Below, one piece after another: positions 24,860 through 32,482 of a DNA stretch of 47,524 bases; the stretch's first letter is position 1, and every line of letters begins with the position of its first letter. Source of the stretch: an uncultured Ruminococcus sp. (GTDB taxonomy: Bacteria; Bacillota; Clostridia; Oscillospirales; CAG-272); the NCBI GenBank assembly GCA_902778145.1, contig CACYWW010000007.1:1-47524 (forward strand), written 5' to 3'. The translations under genes were made by a program, and so were the position numbers. The notes under the pieces were generated by a model. That model made no database searches and was not told where the DNA came from. It worked only from the letters and a program-made list of their open reading frames with translations.

Positions 24860-27010
24860 TTATATTTCAAAAGTTTTATACGGCAGCTCCGCTCTGATCC
24901 ACGTCGCGTCGCCGTGAGATTCCGTTTTGCCAGGGATCTCTTTTCCGTTGACGATCAGTCTTCCTTCGCCCGCGAACGGACCGGCGCGGAACGATACCGT
25001 GCCGACTCCCCGCATACCCGAGACGTGCAGATCTATTCTCTGTATGCCGTCCTCGGGATATGACGATGACATCCATAGCGTCCCGCCCGCGACGCTCATG
25101 CCGTGTACGTCGACCGACCAGCCCTCCGGCAGGCGCGGGAATATCTGAAGGACGCCGGGCTCGCAGTCGGAGACGCCGCAGACGATCTGATATACCTTCA
25201 TAGCCTCGGCGAGCTGCATGAGATTGCCGAGGTCGCCCTGACGGCGCAGCGCACCGGTGCGGTTCGAAAACGAGAAGCCCTCGGGGACCTTATACGGCTC
25301 CGGCAGACGCGGAGCGTAACACATACGCGTAAGCCGTCTGACGAGTCTGTCCGCGTCGCCGCGGTCGAGCAGAAGCGCGTTCTGAGTTATCATCGAGGTG
25401 TTGTAGCCGAGACCGCCGCTGCCGTCGTATTTGAGCGACAGCGTCTTATCCGCGTCCTTTTCGTATGAATTGCGGGAAAGCGCGACGAGCTCTTCCGGGT
25501 AAAGCGACGTATCATAGCCGAACATATCCGAGCAGAACGTCATGGCGCTGTCGTGGAAGAAGCCGTATTTTTCTTTTATCCATTCATTTTCGTCCGACAG
25601 ACGCGAAAGTATCGCGCGGTAAAGCCCGGCCGCGTATTTGCCCCATCTGTCGGAAACCTCATTCTTTCCGAGGTCGGAGGCGATCCTCGCGTAACCGGAA
25701 AGCCCGAGATAACAGGCGAGGTTGCAGTAAAGCGTGTGATCGTTCATGCCCGCCTCGGATTCCGCGTAGAGAAGTCCGTCCTTTGAAAACGACAGATCCC
25801 GGTTGTCAAGACACCATATGATCCATTCCGCCGCTTCCGTCAGCTCGCCGAAATGAGCGTCTGCCCATTTCAAAGGATCTTTATGACGGCGGTAAACGTT
25901 ACAGTTCGCCATCATCATAAGACCGTGGCCATCCGTCTCGTGATTGCCGAGCTTTTTATGATCCGCGCCGAATTTCTCCTCCGTGTACCGCGTCGGCCAG
26001 CCGATCCCGGTGAGCACCTCGGAGTAGAGCATAGGCTTGTTTATGACTACCGTGTAATGTCCGCGCACGGGATGGCCGCAGAACGTCACGTTGTTTTCGG
26101 GGAAATACATCATCTGACTATTGCCGAATTCAACGCCGCGCTCCGCCGCCGCGTTATATCCGCCGGCCGAAAGCGTCATAAGCGCCCTGCCGCCGTCGCG
26201 GCTGTACATATCGTTATAGTATGAGTTGAAATTTTCCATCCACGCGCCGAAGCCGTTGTACCACCAGGACGGCGCCATGTGATACGAGGTGTGTAAGAAG
26301 CCGCCGCCGTCGACGCGGGTCGAAAGATCCTTCATATTCTCCGCGAAAACGCCGGTGGCTATCCTCGCGTCGTCATCGCCCGAAAATCTTACGTATGGCC
26401 CGTTTTCGTCAAGCGGATATTCGGGGACGTTTTCAAAGTCATCCTCAAAGGTGTAAAGGATGCGGCCGAGCGCGTCGAGGCTGTTTCTGACGTGCTCCGG
26501 CACGTCGCCCGGTGCGACCAAGCGCGTGACGAAGAATTCAGCGTCACAGCCGTCCGGTAAAGACGTATGCACGCCCGTGAAAACAGGCTCACCGTTTTTG
26601 TTCTCCGCTTTTTCGAGCGTTATATGCGTGACTTTTTTGTTTTTCGGCTTTACCGCGAAATAACACTTTTCACGGCACTCGTACGCGCCGTAAAGATACA
26701 GCGCCCCCTTCAGATATTCGTTCGCGCGCGGATCCGGCGCACCGTTCTTGAACGGCGCACAGTCGCGCTCCCACATGTTTTTATACCACATCGTATATCC
26801 GAGGACAAGCGGATAAACGTCCTCGCCGCCGTCCTCGTAAAATACGGTGATCCTGCCCAGAGTATCGCCCGGGAAACGGGCGTCTGCCTCCTCGGAGCTG
26901 CCCCAGTCCTTACAGCCGTCGGGGATCGAATGATATCCGCCCTCGAAGTAAAGCGTACCGCACGCTTTGCCGACGGTGAGAGAACCGTTTTCAAAAGGTA
27001 TGAAGCTCAT
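24860..27010 (-). CDS. Six-hairpin glycosidase-like protein (paralogue B)
   Basis: A 716-aa protein without signal peptide. N-terminal beta region: GGYHSIPDGCKDWGSSEEADARF and RITVFYEDGGEDVYPLVLGY. Helical barrel region: GFLHTSYHMAPSWWYNGFG, MENFNSYYNDMYSRDGGRALM, KLGNHETDGHGLMMMANCNVYRRHKDP and YNTSMITQNALLLDRGDADR. The ending shares VPEG, DLGN, Q-AE and RLP-G words with paralogue A, so the two are probably divergent duplicates with different specificity. Candidate acidic residues are in YSRDGGR and NHETDGHG. It follows the 3-epimerase gene by 10 bases in the same operon. Confidence 0.72.
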   Translation of the reverse strand: MSFIPFENGSLTVGKACGTLYFEGGYHSIPDGCKDWGSSEEADARFPGDTLGRITVFYEDGGEDVYPLVLGYTMWYKNMWERDCAPFKNGAPDPRANEYLKGALYLYGAYECREKCYFAVKPKNKKVTHITLEKAENKNGEPVFTGVHTSLPDGCDAEFFVTRLVAPGDVPEHVRNSLDALGRILYTFEDDFENVPEYPLDENGPYVRFSGDDDARIATGVFAENMKDLSTRVDGGGFLHTSYHMAPSWWYNGFGAWMENFNSYYNDMYSRDGGRALMTLSAGGYNAAAERGVEFGNSQMMYFPENNVTFCGHPVRGHYTVVINKPMLYSEVLTGIGWPTRYTEEKFGADHKKLGNHETDGHGLMMMANCNVYRRHKDPLKWADAHFGELTEAAEWIIWCLDNRDLSFSKDGLLYAESEAGMNDHTLYCNLACYLGLSGYARIASDLGKNEVSDRWGKYAAGLYRAILSRLSDENEWIKEKYGFFHDSAMTFCSDMFGYDTSLYPEELVALSRNSYEKDADKTLSLKYDGSGGLGYNTSMITQNALLLDRGDADRLVRRLTRMCYAPRLPEPYKVPEGFSFSNRTGALRRQGDLGNLMQLAEAMKVYQIVCGVSDCEPGVLQIFPRLPEGWSVDVHGMSVAGGTLWMSSSYPEDGIQRIDLHVSGMRGVGTVSFRAGPFAGEGRLIVNGKEIPGKTESHGDATWIRAELPYKTFEI

Positions 27011-27020
27011 ATGTACCTCG

Positions 27021-27842
27021 TTATTTCAAATATTTCTTTATGTATCCGAGCGAACGCTCAAGCTCGCTTTGACAGTCCGTGCCCTCGCGGTACCAGAACT
27101 CACAGGTGAATATCCTGACCCCGAGACCGTAAAGCAGCGGAACGAGCGTTTCAAAGTCGACCCTGCCTTCGCCGAAACGGAGATCGCGGAACACGCCCGG
27201 CTTCGTCTCCTTCAGATGAGCCGCGGCTAAATGCCCCTTTCCCGTTTCAAGATCCGCCGAAGGATCGTCCGCGCCGTTCGTCACGTTTCCGATATCGGGA
27301 TATATCTGAAGATACGGGGAGTTGACGCGCTCAACGTATCTCATCGCCTTTTCCGTCGTGTTCATGAAATCCGTTTCCATCGTCTCGAAAGCCAGGATCA
27401 CGCCGGACGACGACGCGTACCGTACGGACTTTTCGAGATTTTCTTCAAAATAAGCGCGTGTGTCGTCGCCGCCCTGCTCGTAGTAAACGTCGTAGCCCGC
27501 GAGCTGTATGATGCGGATGCCGGTATCGTACGCGAGATCGACCGCCCCCGAAAGTATCCCGAGCGAACGCTCGCGCACCGCTTTGTCGCGGCTGCCGAGC
27601 GGGTATTTCCTGTGCGCGGACAGGCACATCGTGCGCACGGGCATACCGTGCTCCGCCTGAGTCCTGACAAATTTTTTCCGCGCCGCGGGGTCCCATTCGA
27701 GTCTCTCCAGCTTCTCCCTGCTTTCATCGACCGAAAGCTCCAGCTGATCGTACCCGGCAGCCCTCGCGAGATCGAATTTCTGCCTCAGCGTCATGCTGTT
27801 CGGCATCGCCTTTTCATATATACCGAATTTTATCTTATCCAT
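27021..27842 (-). CDS. ulaE: L-ribulose-5-phosphate 3-epimerase (UlaE/SgbU type)
   Basis: Interconverts L-xylulose 5-phosphate and L-ribulose 5-phosphate. The 273-aa TIM barrel belongs to the xylose-isomerase-like AP endonuclease 2 superfamily. Visible are GIYEKAMPNSMTLRQKFDLARAAGYDQLELSVDE, SAHRKYPLGS, IQLAGYDVYYEQ, the metal-site FETMETDFMN and YPDIGNVTN, and HLKETKPG with FGEGRVDF. These match UlaE/SgbU family features. The start overlaps the 4-epimerase stop by 8 bases. With the kinase and 4-epimerase it forms a complete L-xylulose to D-xylulose-5-P route. Confidence 0.88.
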   Translation of the reverse strand: MDKIKFGIYEKAMPNSMTLRQKFDLARAAGYDQLELSVDESREKLERLEWDPAARKKFVRTQAEHGMPVRTMCLSAHRKYPLGSRDKAVRERSLGILSGAVDLAYDTGIRIIQLAGYDVYYEQGGDDTRAYFEENLEKSVRYASSSGVILAFETMETDFMNTTEKAMRYVERVNSPYLQIYPDIGNVTNGADDPSADLETGKGHLAAAHLKETKPGVFRDLRFGEGRVDFETLVPLLYGLGVRIFTCEFWYREGTDCQSELERSLGYIKKYLK

Positions 27843-28542
27843 TTTTTACCTGTCCGTAATATGCGTTTTTTCCGTGCTTCCGCAGAAAATGACGGTCAAG
27901 CAGTCTCTGCGGCATCGGATCGGTTTGCCCGAGCGTCTCCGTGTAATACGCGAGTTTCGCCGTCTCCTCGAGCACCGCGGCGTTGAAAACGGCTTTGTCC
28001 GCGTTCTCGCCCCAGCTGAATACTCCGTGCGAGCGGACGAGGATCGACGGGACCGTCATCGGATCGAGCCCGAGCTCTTTTATCTTTCTCACTATGACGA
28101 CGCCCGTGTTCTTCTCATATTCTCCCGAGACCTCCGTGTCAGTCATTTCGTCGGTGCACGGGATCTCGCCGTAAAAATAATCCGCGTGCGTCGTCCCGTA
28201 TGCTTTTATCCCGCGCCCGCACTGAGCGAACGCCGTCGCGTATTCCGAATGCGTGTGAACGATCCCGCCGATCGCGGGAAATTCGCGGTAGAGGACGAGA
28301 TGCGTCGGCAAGTCGGACGACGGACGAAGATCTCCGTACACCCGGTCGCCGTCGACCGTGACGCATACGATATCATCCGCCTTCATCGTCTCGTACGGTA
28401 CGCCGGACGGCTTGATAAGTATAAGCCCCGATTCCGGATCGCGGGCGGATACGTTGCCCCAGGTGAATTTAACGAGCCCGTATTCCTTAAGCCTGAGATT
28501 TGCCTCGAATACCTCTTTGATCTTGTCGTCAGACGGTCTCAT
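27835..28542 (-). CDS. araD: L-ribulose-5-phosphate 4-epimerase
   Basis: Converts L-ribulose 5-phosphate to D-xylulose 5-phosphate by retro-aldol chemistry. The 235-aa class II aldolase/AraD family protein shows GNVSARDPESGLILIKPSG, the zinc ligands HTHSEYATAFAQ and SHGVFSWG, and the phosphate-binding Ser pair near SS in DLRPSSDLPTH. Length matches AraD/UlaF/SgbE. AraD, UlaF and SgbE cannot be told apart from sequence alone; the adjoining 3-epimerase suggests the UlaF/SgbE role rather than arabinose use. It overlaps the kinase by 4 bases. Confidence 0.93.
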   Translation of the reverse strand: MRPSDDKIKEVFEANLRLKEYGLVKFTWGNVSARDPESGLILIKPSGVPYETMKADDIVCVTVDGDRVYGDLRPSSDLPTHLVLYREFPAIGGIVHTHSEYATAFAQCGRGIKAYGTTHADYFYGEIPCTDEMTDTEVSGEYEKNTGVVIVRKIKELGLDPMTVPSILVRSHGVFSWGENADKAVFNAAVLEETAKLAYYTETLGQTDPMPQRLLDRHFLRKHGKNAYYGQVKNG

Positions 28543-29987
28543 CTGTTTGCCTCCTCAAGAAATTTTCCGTATTTTTCGCGGTATACAGCCGTCGCCGAAG
28601 GATCCGGCTCGTATACGGCGCCGTCGCCCGTCATCGCCTTTGCCGCGGTCCGCAGATCCGGATAGATCCCCGCGCACACCGCGGCGCAGACCGCCGCTCC
28701 GAGCGCTCCCAGCTCCTTCACCGACGACGTTCTGAGCCTGACGCCGAGCACGTCCGAGAACATCTGCGTCCAGACTCCCGAAGAGCAGACACCGCCGCCC
28801 ATAAGCACCGTGTCCGGCGCGTCCCTGTGAGAGCAGAGCTTGTCAAAATGAAGCTTGTGAGAAAACGCGACGCCTTCAAAGACCGCGCGCAGTATGTCGG
28901 CGCGTGTGTGCGCCCGCGTGAGTCCGGCAAGCGAAGCCGTCTCCGCCCTTGCGTTCGTTCCGTACAGATACGGAGTGAAGATAACGTTGTTGTAAGAACA
29001 CGCCTTCACAAGCTCGTCAGCCTCCTTGTATTTCATGCCGCCGAACAAAACGTTGATGAAGAAATCGAGATTTCCGGCGGACGTAGGACTTGATTGCTCT
29101 ATAAGATATCTGCCCGGCAGCGCGAAAAGTGAATTGCGCGTGCCGTCGTCCGATATGACGGGAGAATCCGAAACGTATTCGTTTATGCTCCACGTGCCGG
29201 TTATCACGCAAATGTCGCCGGGCGAGGCGGCTGACAGCGCCACGGCGCAGGCGTCGATATCGAACAGACCTCCGCACACGGGCGTTCCCTTTTCAAGTCC
29301 GCACAGCTTTGCCGCCTCCGCCGTGAGCACACCGCAGCGGTCGGCGCTGTGAACGGCGGGCGGGATCGCTTCGTATATCTCGCTTATACCGAAAATATCG
29401 GTTATCCCGGGATCGAAGCGCTGATTGACAAGGTCCATGAGCCCGGCGCCGGAATAATCGGTGACCTCGGCAAAGGCCTCTCCCGTGAGAAGATATCTTA
29501 TATAGTCCTTCGCCTCAAAGACTTTGCCGATCCTTTTATAATCGTCAGGCTCATTTTCCTTGAGCCACCTGAGCAAAACCGGCGGGAGCGGCGCGTCCGC
29601 GTCCTGAAGCGTCAGCGCTTTCGCCCTGTCCGACGTGCCGTCGTGCCTCCATCTTTCGGCGATCTCCTCACCGCGTCTGTCTGACGAGAGGATCCCGTTC
29701 CCGACCGGCTCGCCGTTCCTATCAGTGACGTAAAGTCCCTTGCCGTGCCCGCTTATGCCGACGCAGGCGATGAGGGAGGGATCTATGCCGCACCCCGCAA
29801 CGGCTCCGCGTATGACCGACATCACCGTCTTCTTCAGCCTGAGAGGGTCGATCTCGCATCTGCCGTCTCCGCTGAATCTGACGTCGGTCTTTTCGGAGCA
29901 GACGCTCATCTGTCCTCCGCGGCAGTCGAATACCGCGGCCTTTGTGACAGTGCCGCCGTAGTCTATGCCTATCAGATATCTATCCAT
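28539..29987 (-). CDS. lyxK: FGGY carbohydrate kinase, probable L-xylulose kinase
   Basis: A 482-aa sugar kinase. N-terminal ATPase-fold motif GIDYGGTVTKAAVFD; DADAPLPPVLLRWLKENEPDDYKRI in domain I; GGLFDIDACAVALSAASPGD with the catalytic Asp; C-terminal ATP-binding LMGGGVCSSGVWTQMFSDVLG. The pattern resembles the LyxK/xylulose-kinase-like branch. The 3-epimerase downstream points to L-xylulose as substrate, but L-ribulose is possible. The ATG at 29987 is chosen because GAGGATGCGG lies just upstream and the family begins with MDRYLIGID; longer in-frame starts run back into the AraC gene. It overlaps the AraC gene by 8 bases. Confidence 0.85.
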   Translation of the reverse strand: MDRYLIGIDYGGTVTKAAVFDCRGGQMSVCSEKTDVRFSGDGRCEIDPLRLKKTVMSVIRGAVAGCGIDPSLIACVGISGHGKGLYVTDRNGEPVGNGILSSDRRGEEIAERWRHDGTSDRAKALTLQDADAPLPPVLLRWLKENEPDDYKRIGKVFEAKDYIRYLLTGEAFAEVTDYSGAGLMDLVNQRFDPGITDIFGISEIYEAIPPAVHSADRCGVLTAEAAKLCGLEKGTPVCGGLFDIDACAVALSAASPGDICVITGTWSINEYVSDSPVISDDGTRNSLFALPGRYLIEQSSPTSAGNLDFFINVLFGGMKYKEADELVKACSYNNVIFTPYLYGTNARAETASLAGLTRAHTRADILRAVFEGVAFSHKLHFDKLCSHRDAPDTVLMGGGVCSSGVWTQMFSDVLGVRLRTSSVKELGALGAAVCAAVCAGIYPDLRTAAKAMTGDGAVYEPDPSATAVYREKYGKFLEEANR

Positions 29988-30732
29988 TATCCGCATCCTC
30001 CGCAAGTCTTTCTTTTTTTCTGTAATCCGACGGTGATACGCCGTATTTTGCCTTGAACCTCCGCGCGAAATATATCGGATCGGAATATCCCACATTGTAC
30101 GCGACCTCCGATATCATATCGTTCGTCGCCGAAAGAAGCTGTCTGCTCCTGCCGAGCCTCATGTTCTCAAGATATTCGTGCGGGCTCTGACCTGTCTCGG
30201 CGGAGAACAGACGCCTCAGATAATCCGGCGCCATCGGTATCGACGAGAATGAATCCTTCAGTATCAGATTCGGGTCCGTGTAGTTTTCGCGGATGTATTT
30301 CAGCATCCGGTTGACGTAAGGGTTTACGTCACGCGATCTGACGATATACTGTGCGAAATGTATTATAAGCTCGAATATGCTCTCCGCCGCCTCGGATATG
30401 ACGACGCTGTGCTCGTATTCCCGGAGCAGCATGTTGAAAAGAGGACGCATATGCTCGGGAAAGCGGACGATCGTCCCCTCCGTGAGTATATCGCAGCTCC
30501 GGTCGAAATCGCACAGGATCGCTATCACGTTTATCCCGGTCTCTGACCGCTCCTCATGGCTGACGTTCGGCGGTATCACTATCATCTCGCCTCCCCTCAC
30601 CGTGTATTCCGTTCCGTTCATCTTTACCGTGACGGAGCCGTTCAGATAATACAAAAGTTCGGTTTTGTTCTGTTTGTTCTCCGGTGAAAACAGCCAGTTC
30701 TCTTCAAATTTGATGCAGTGATAAAAGCGCAT
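29980..30732 (-). CDS. AraC-family transcriptional regulator with cupin sensor domain
   Basis: A 250-aa regulator. The N-terminal cupin domain (about 20-85: LLYYLNGSVTVKMNGTEYTVRGGEMIVIPPNVSHEE) would bind a sugar-type effector; the C-terminal AraC domain (about 135-240) has two helix-turn-helix motifs, PDYLRRLFSAETGQSPHEYL and EVAYNVGYSDPIYFARRFKAKYG. It leads the eight-gene minus-strand operon and is divergently oriented to the solute-binding lipoprotein genes, so it probably controls one or both directions. The binding site is not proven; see the inverted repeat at 30778-30812. Confidence 0.92.
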   Translation of the reverse strand: MRFYHCIKFEENWLFSPENKQNKTELLYYLNGSVTVKMNGTEYTVRGGEMIVIPPNVSHEERSETGINVIAILCDFDRSCDILTEGTIVRFPEHMRPLFNMLLREYEHSVVISEAAESIFELIIHFAQYIVRSRDVNPYVNRMLKYIRENYTDPNLILKDSFSSIPMAPDYLRRLFSAETGQSPHEYLENMRLGRSRQLLSATNDMISEVAYNVGYSDPIYFARRFKAKYGVSPSDYRKKERLAEDADNG

Positions 30733-30777
30733 CCGACCGCTCCCTTCGTTAAAATGCCGTTAAAAACTAAATCTGAC

Positions 30778-30812
30778 GGGTCAAAATATGTAAAAAAATA
30801 TAAAAATGACCC
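30778..30812. promoter_or_regulatory. GGGTCA/TGACCC inverted repeat in divergent intergenic region
   Basis: GGGTCA (30778-30783) and TGACCC (30807-30812) are perfect inverted half-sites separated by 23 A/T-rich bases, in the 240-base region between the AraC operon and the lipoprotein operon. This is a candidate regulator site, by position only. Confidence 0.4.
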
Positions 30813-30914
30813 TTACGATATCTATCATACACGTCCTTTTTTACCTGTTGTGAAGGATGTGTTAAAATCCGTTCATATATCGGTTTTGTATCATACTATC
30901 CGCCGTTTTTTACA

Positions 30915-30943
30915 TAGACAACAAAGCGGCGCCGCCTTATAAT
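30915..30943 (+). promoter_or_regulatory. Promoter of the solute-binding lipoprotein operon
   Basis: TAGACA (30915-30920), 17 bases and a perfect TATAAT (30938-30943), followed by CGGAGG at 30961-30966 before the start codon. Confidence 0.8.
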
Positions 30944-30972
30944 GTAGACGTAATCGAAAACGGAGGAAAAAA

Positions 30973-32478
30973 GTGATGAAAAGGTATATTTGCCTGACGC
31001 TGATCGTCTTGCTGATCCTTTCGGCTGTATCAGGCTGCGCAAAAGGACACGGCGAAACAGAGACCGAGCCCGCCGGCGCGACATCCGAGGACTCCGTGAC
31101 GGAGGCGGAAACGGACGACCCCGCGTATACGCCGGAGCTGCCGGAGCTCTCGTTTCCGGATGAGACGTTCACGTTCCTCGTACAGCACGATCCGTGCTTC
31201 AGGCATCTGTATGACGTGGAGGCGGAGGAGGATTCGTCCGACATCGTCATGAGCTCCGTCTTCAGACGCAACGCGGCGATAAAGGATAAATACGGCGTGA
31301 CGATCGCGGCGGTGAAGGACGGCAGCGCCCCGTCGATGGCGAAGAACGCCTTCAAGGCGAATGACGACACGTACAACGCCGTGTGGCTGAAGGTCGACGA
31401 TTTCTTCTCGCTGTCGATAGAAGGCGCGTTTTACGACTACGGCGACGTACCGTACGTCGACACGTCGAAAAAATACTGGGATCAGGGCGTCGTGCGCGAC
31501 TTCACGTACGGCGGGAAGCTCTACGGACTGATGGGCGATATCTCGACGTCGGTGTCGATATTCACGCACCTGCTCGTCGTCGACTCCACGCTCGCGTCGA
31601 GCCTTGACGTGGACGTCAGGGAGCTTTATAAGACCGTGTCCGAAGGAAAATGGACGCTCGACCGTTTCTATGATCTTCTGAAAAGCTGCAGCGCCTATAA
31701 CGACTCGAACGGCAATTCAAAGCGCGACGGCACGGATACGTTCGCTTTTGCCGTTCCGCCCGACATGCTCTGGTCGCTTACCGCCGCGGCAGGCGAAAAA
31801 TGGGTGGTCAAGGACGGAGAGGATTATTATACGGTCGCACCGCTTTCGGAGAGACTGCAGAGGGTCATCGAGGACGTGATCGATATAGGAAACGACAAGT
31901 ATACGACGATAGCCACCTGGAACGTCGGCGCGGTGCCCGGTGTCTCGGATACTTACAACTATACGATCCGCACCAAATTCGCGGAGGGAACGGCGCTTTT
32001 CACGGATACGGATCTCGGCGTCGTGCTTGAGGCGAGAAACGACAAGGACGGCGACTTCGGCATCCTGCCCGAGCCGAAATACGACGACTCGCAGGATCAT
32101 TACAGTACGTACGCGTTCCCGTTCTACCCGCTTCTGTCGATACCCGTTTCAGTCAAGGGAGACAAGCTTTCGATGACCGGGTTCATCATCGAGGCGCTCG
32201 CCGCCGAATCGTATAAGACGCTGACGCCCGCGTTTTACGAAAAGGCGCTGTCTTCAAAATACGTGCGCGACGAGTATTCGTTCGAGATGCTCAATATCAT
32301 ACTCAGATCAAGGATCTACGATCCGCTTTATTTCTACAACTGGGGCGGATCGTTCAGGGACAGCCTGACGAATATGCTGACGTCAAACAAAAAAACGCTT
32401 TCATCGTTCTACGCAAAAGGAAGCAAAGCCCTCAACAAATCGCTTGTCAAGGTATACGAAAAATTCGTATCGAGGTGA
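30973..32478 (+). CDS. ABC-type solute-binding lipoprotein (copy 1)
   Basis: A 501-aa exported lipoprotein: signal peptide with lipobox AVSGC (Cys about 22), an acidic Thr/Glu linker to about residue 45, then a periplasmic-binding-type domain. Recognisable features are RRNAAIKDKYGV, WDQGVVRDFTYGGKLYGLMGDIS, VKDGEDYYTVAPLSERLQ and FGILPEPKYDDSQDHYSTYAFPF, which recall extracellular sugar-binding proteins (family 1 type). No permease or ATPase gene occurs in the window. Either GTG 30973 or ATG 30976 may start it, behind GGAGG. It is followed 4 bases later by a near-duplicate. A carbohydrate ligand is likely from context, but unknown. Confidence 0.83.
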   Translation: MMKRYICLTLIVLLILSAVSGCAKGHGETETEPAGATSEDSVTEAETDDPAYTPELPELSFPDETFTFLVQHDPCFRHLYDVEAEEDSSDIVMSSVFRRNAAIKDKYGVTIAAVKDGSAPSMAKNAFKANDDTYNAVWLKVDDFFSLSIEGAFYDYGDVPYVDTSKKYWDQGVVRDFTYGGKLYGLMGDISTSVSIFTHLLVVDSTLASSLDVDVRELYKTVSEGKWTLDRFYDLLKSCSAYNDSNGNSKRDGTDTFAFAVPPDMLWSLTAAAGEKWVVKDGEDYYTVAPLSERLQRVIEDVIDIGNDKYTTIATWNVGAVPGVSDTYNYTIRTKFAEGTALFTDTDLGVVLEARNDKDGDFGILPEPKYDDSQDHYSTYAFPFYPLLSIPVSVKGDKLSMTGFIIEALAAESYKTLTPAFYEKALSSKYVRDEYSFEMLNIILRSRIYDPLYFYNWGGSFRDSLTNMLTSNKKTLSSFYAKGSKALNKSLVKVYEKFVSR

Positions 32479-32482
32479 TGAA

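Noticed and set aside
23528..25063. A 511-codon plus-strand reading frame opposite the glycosidase-like genes
   Set aside because: It lies wholly antisense to two well-supported genes and has no motifs.
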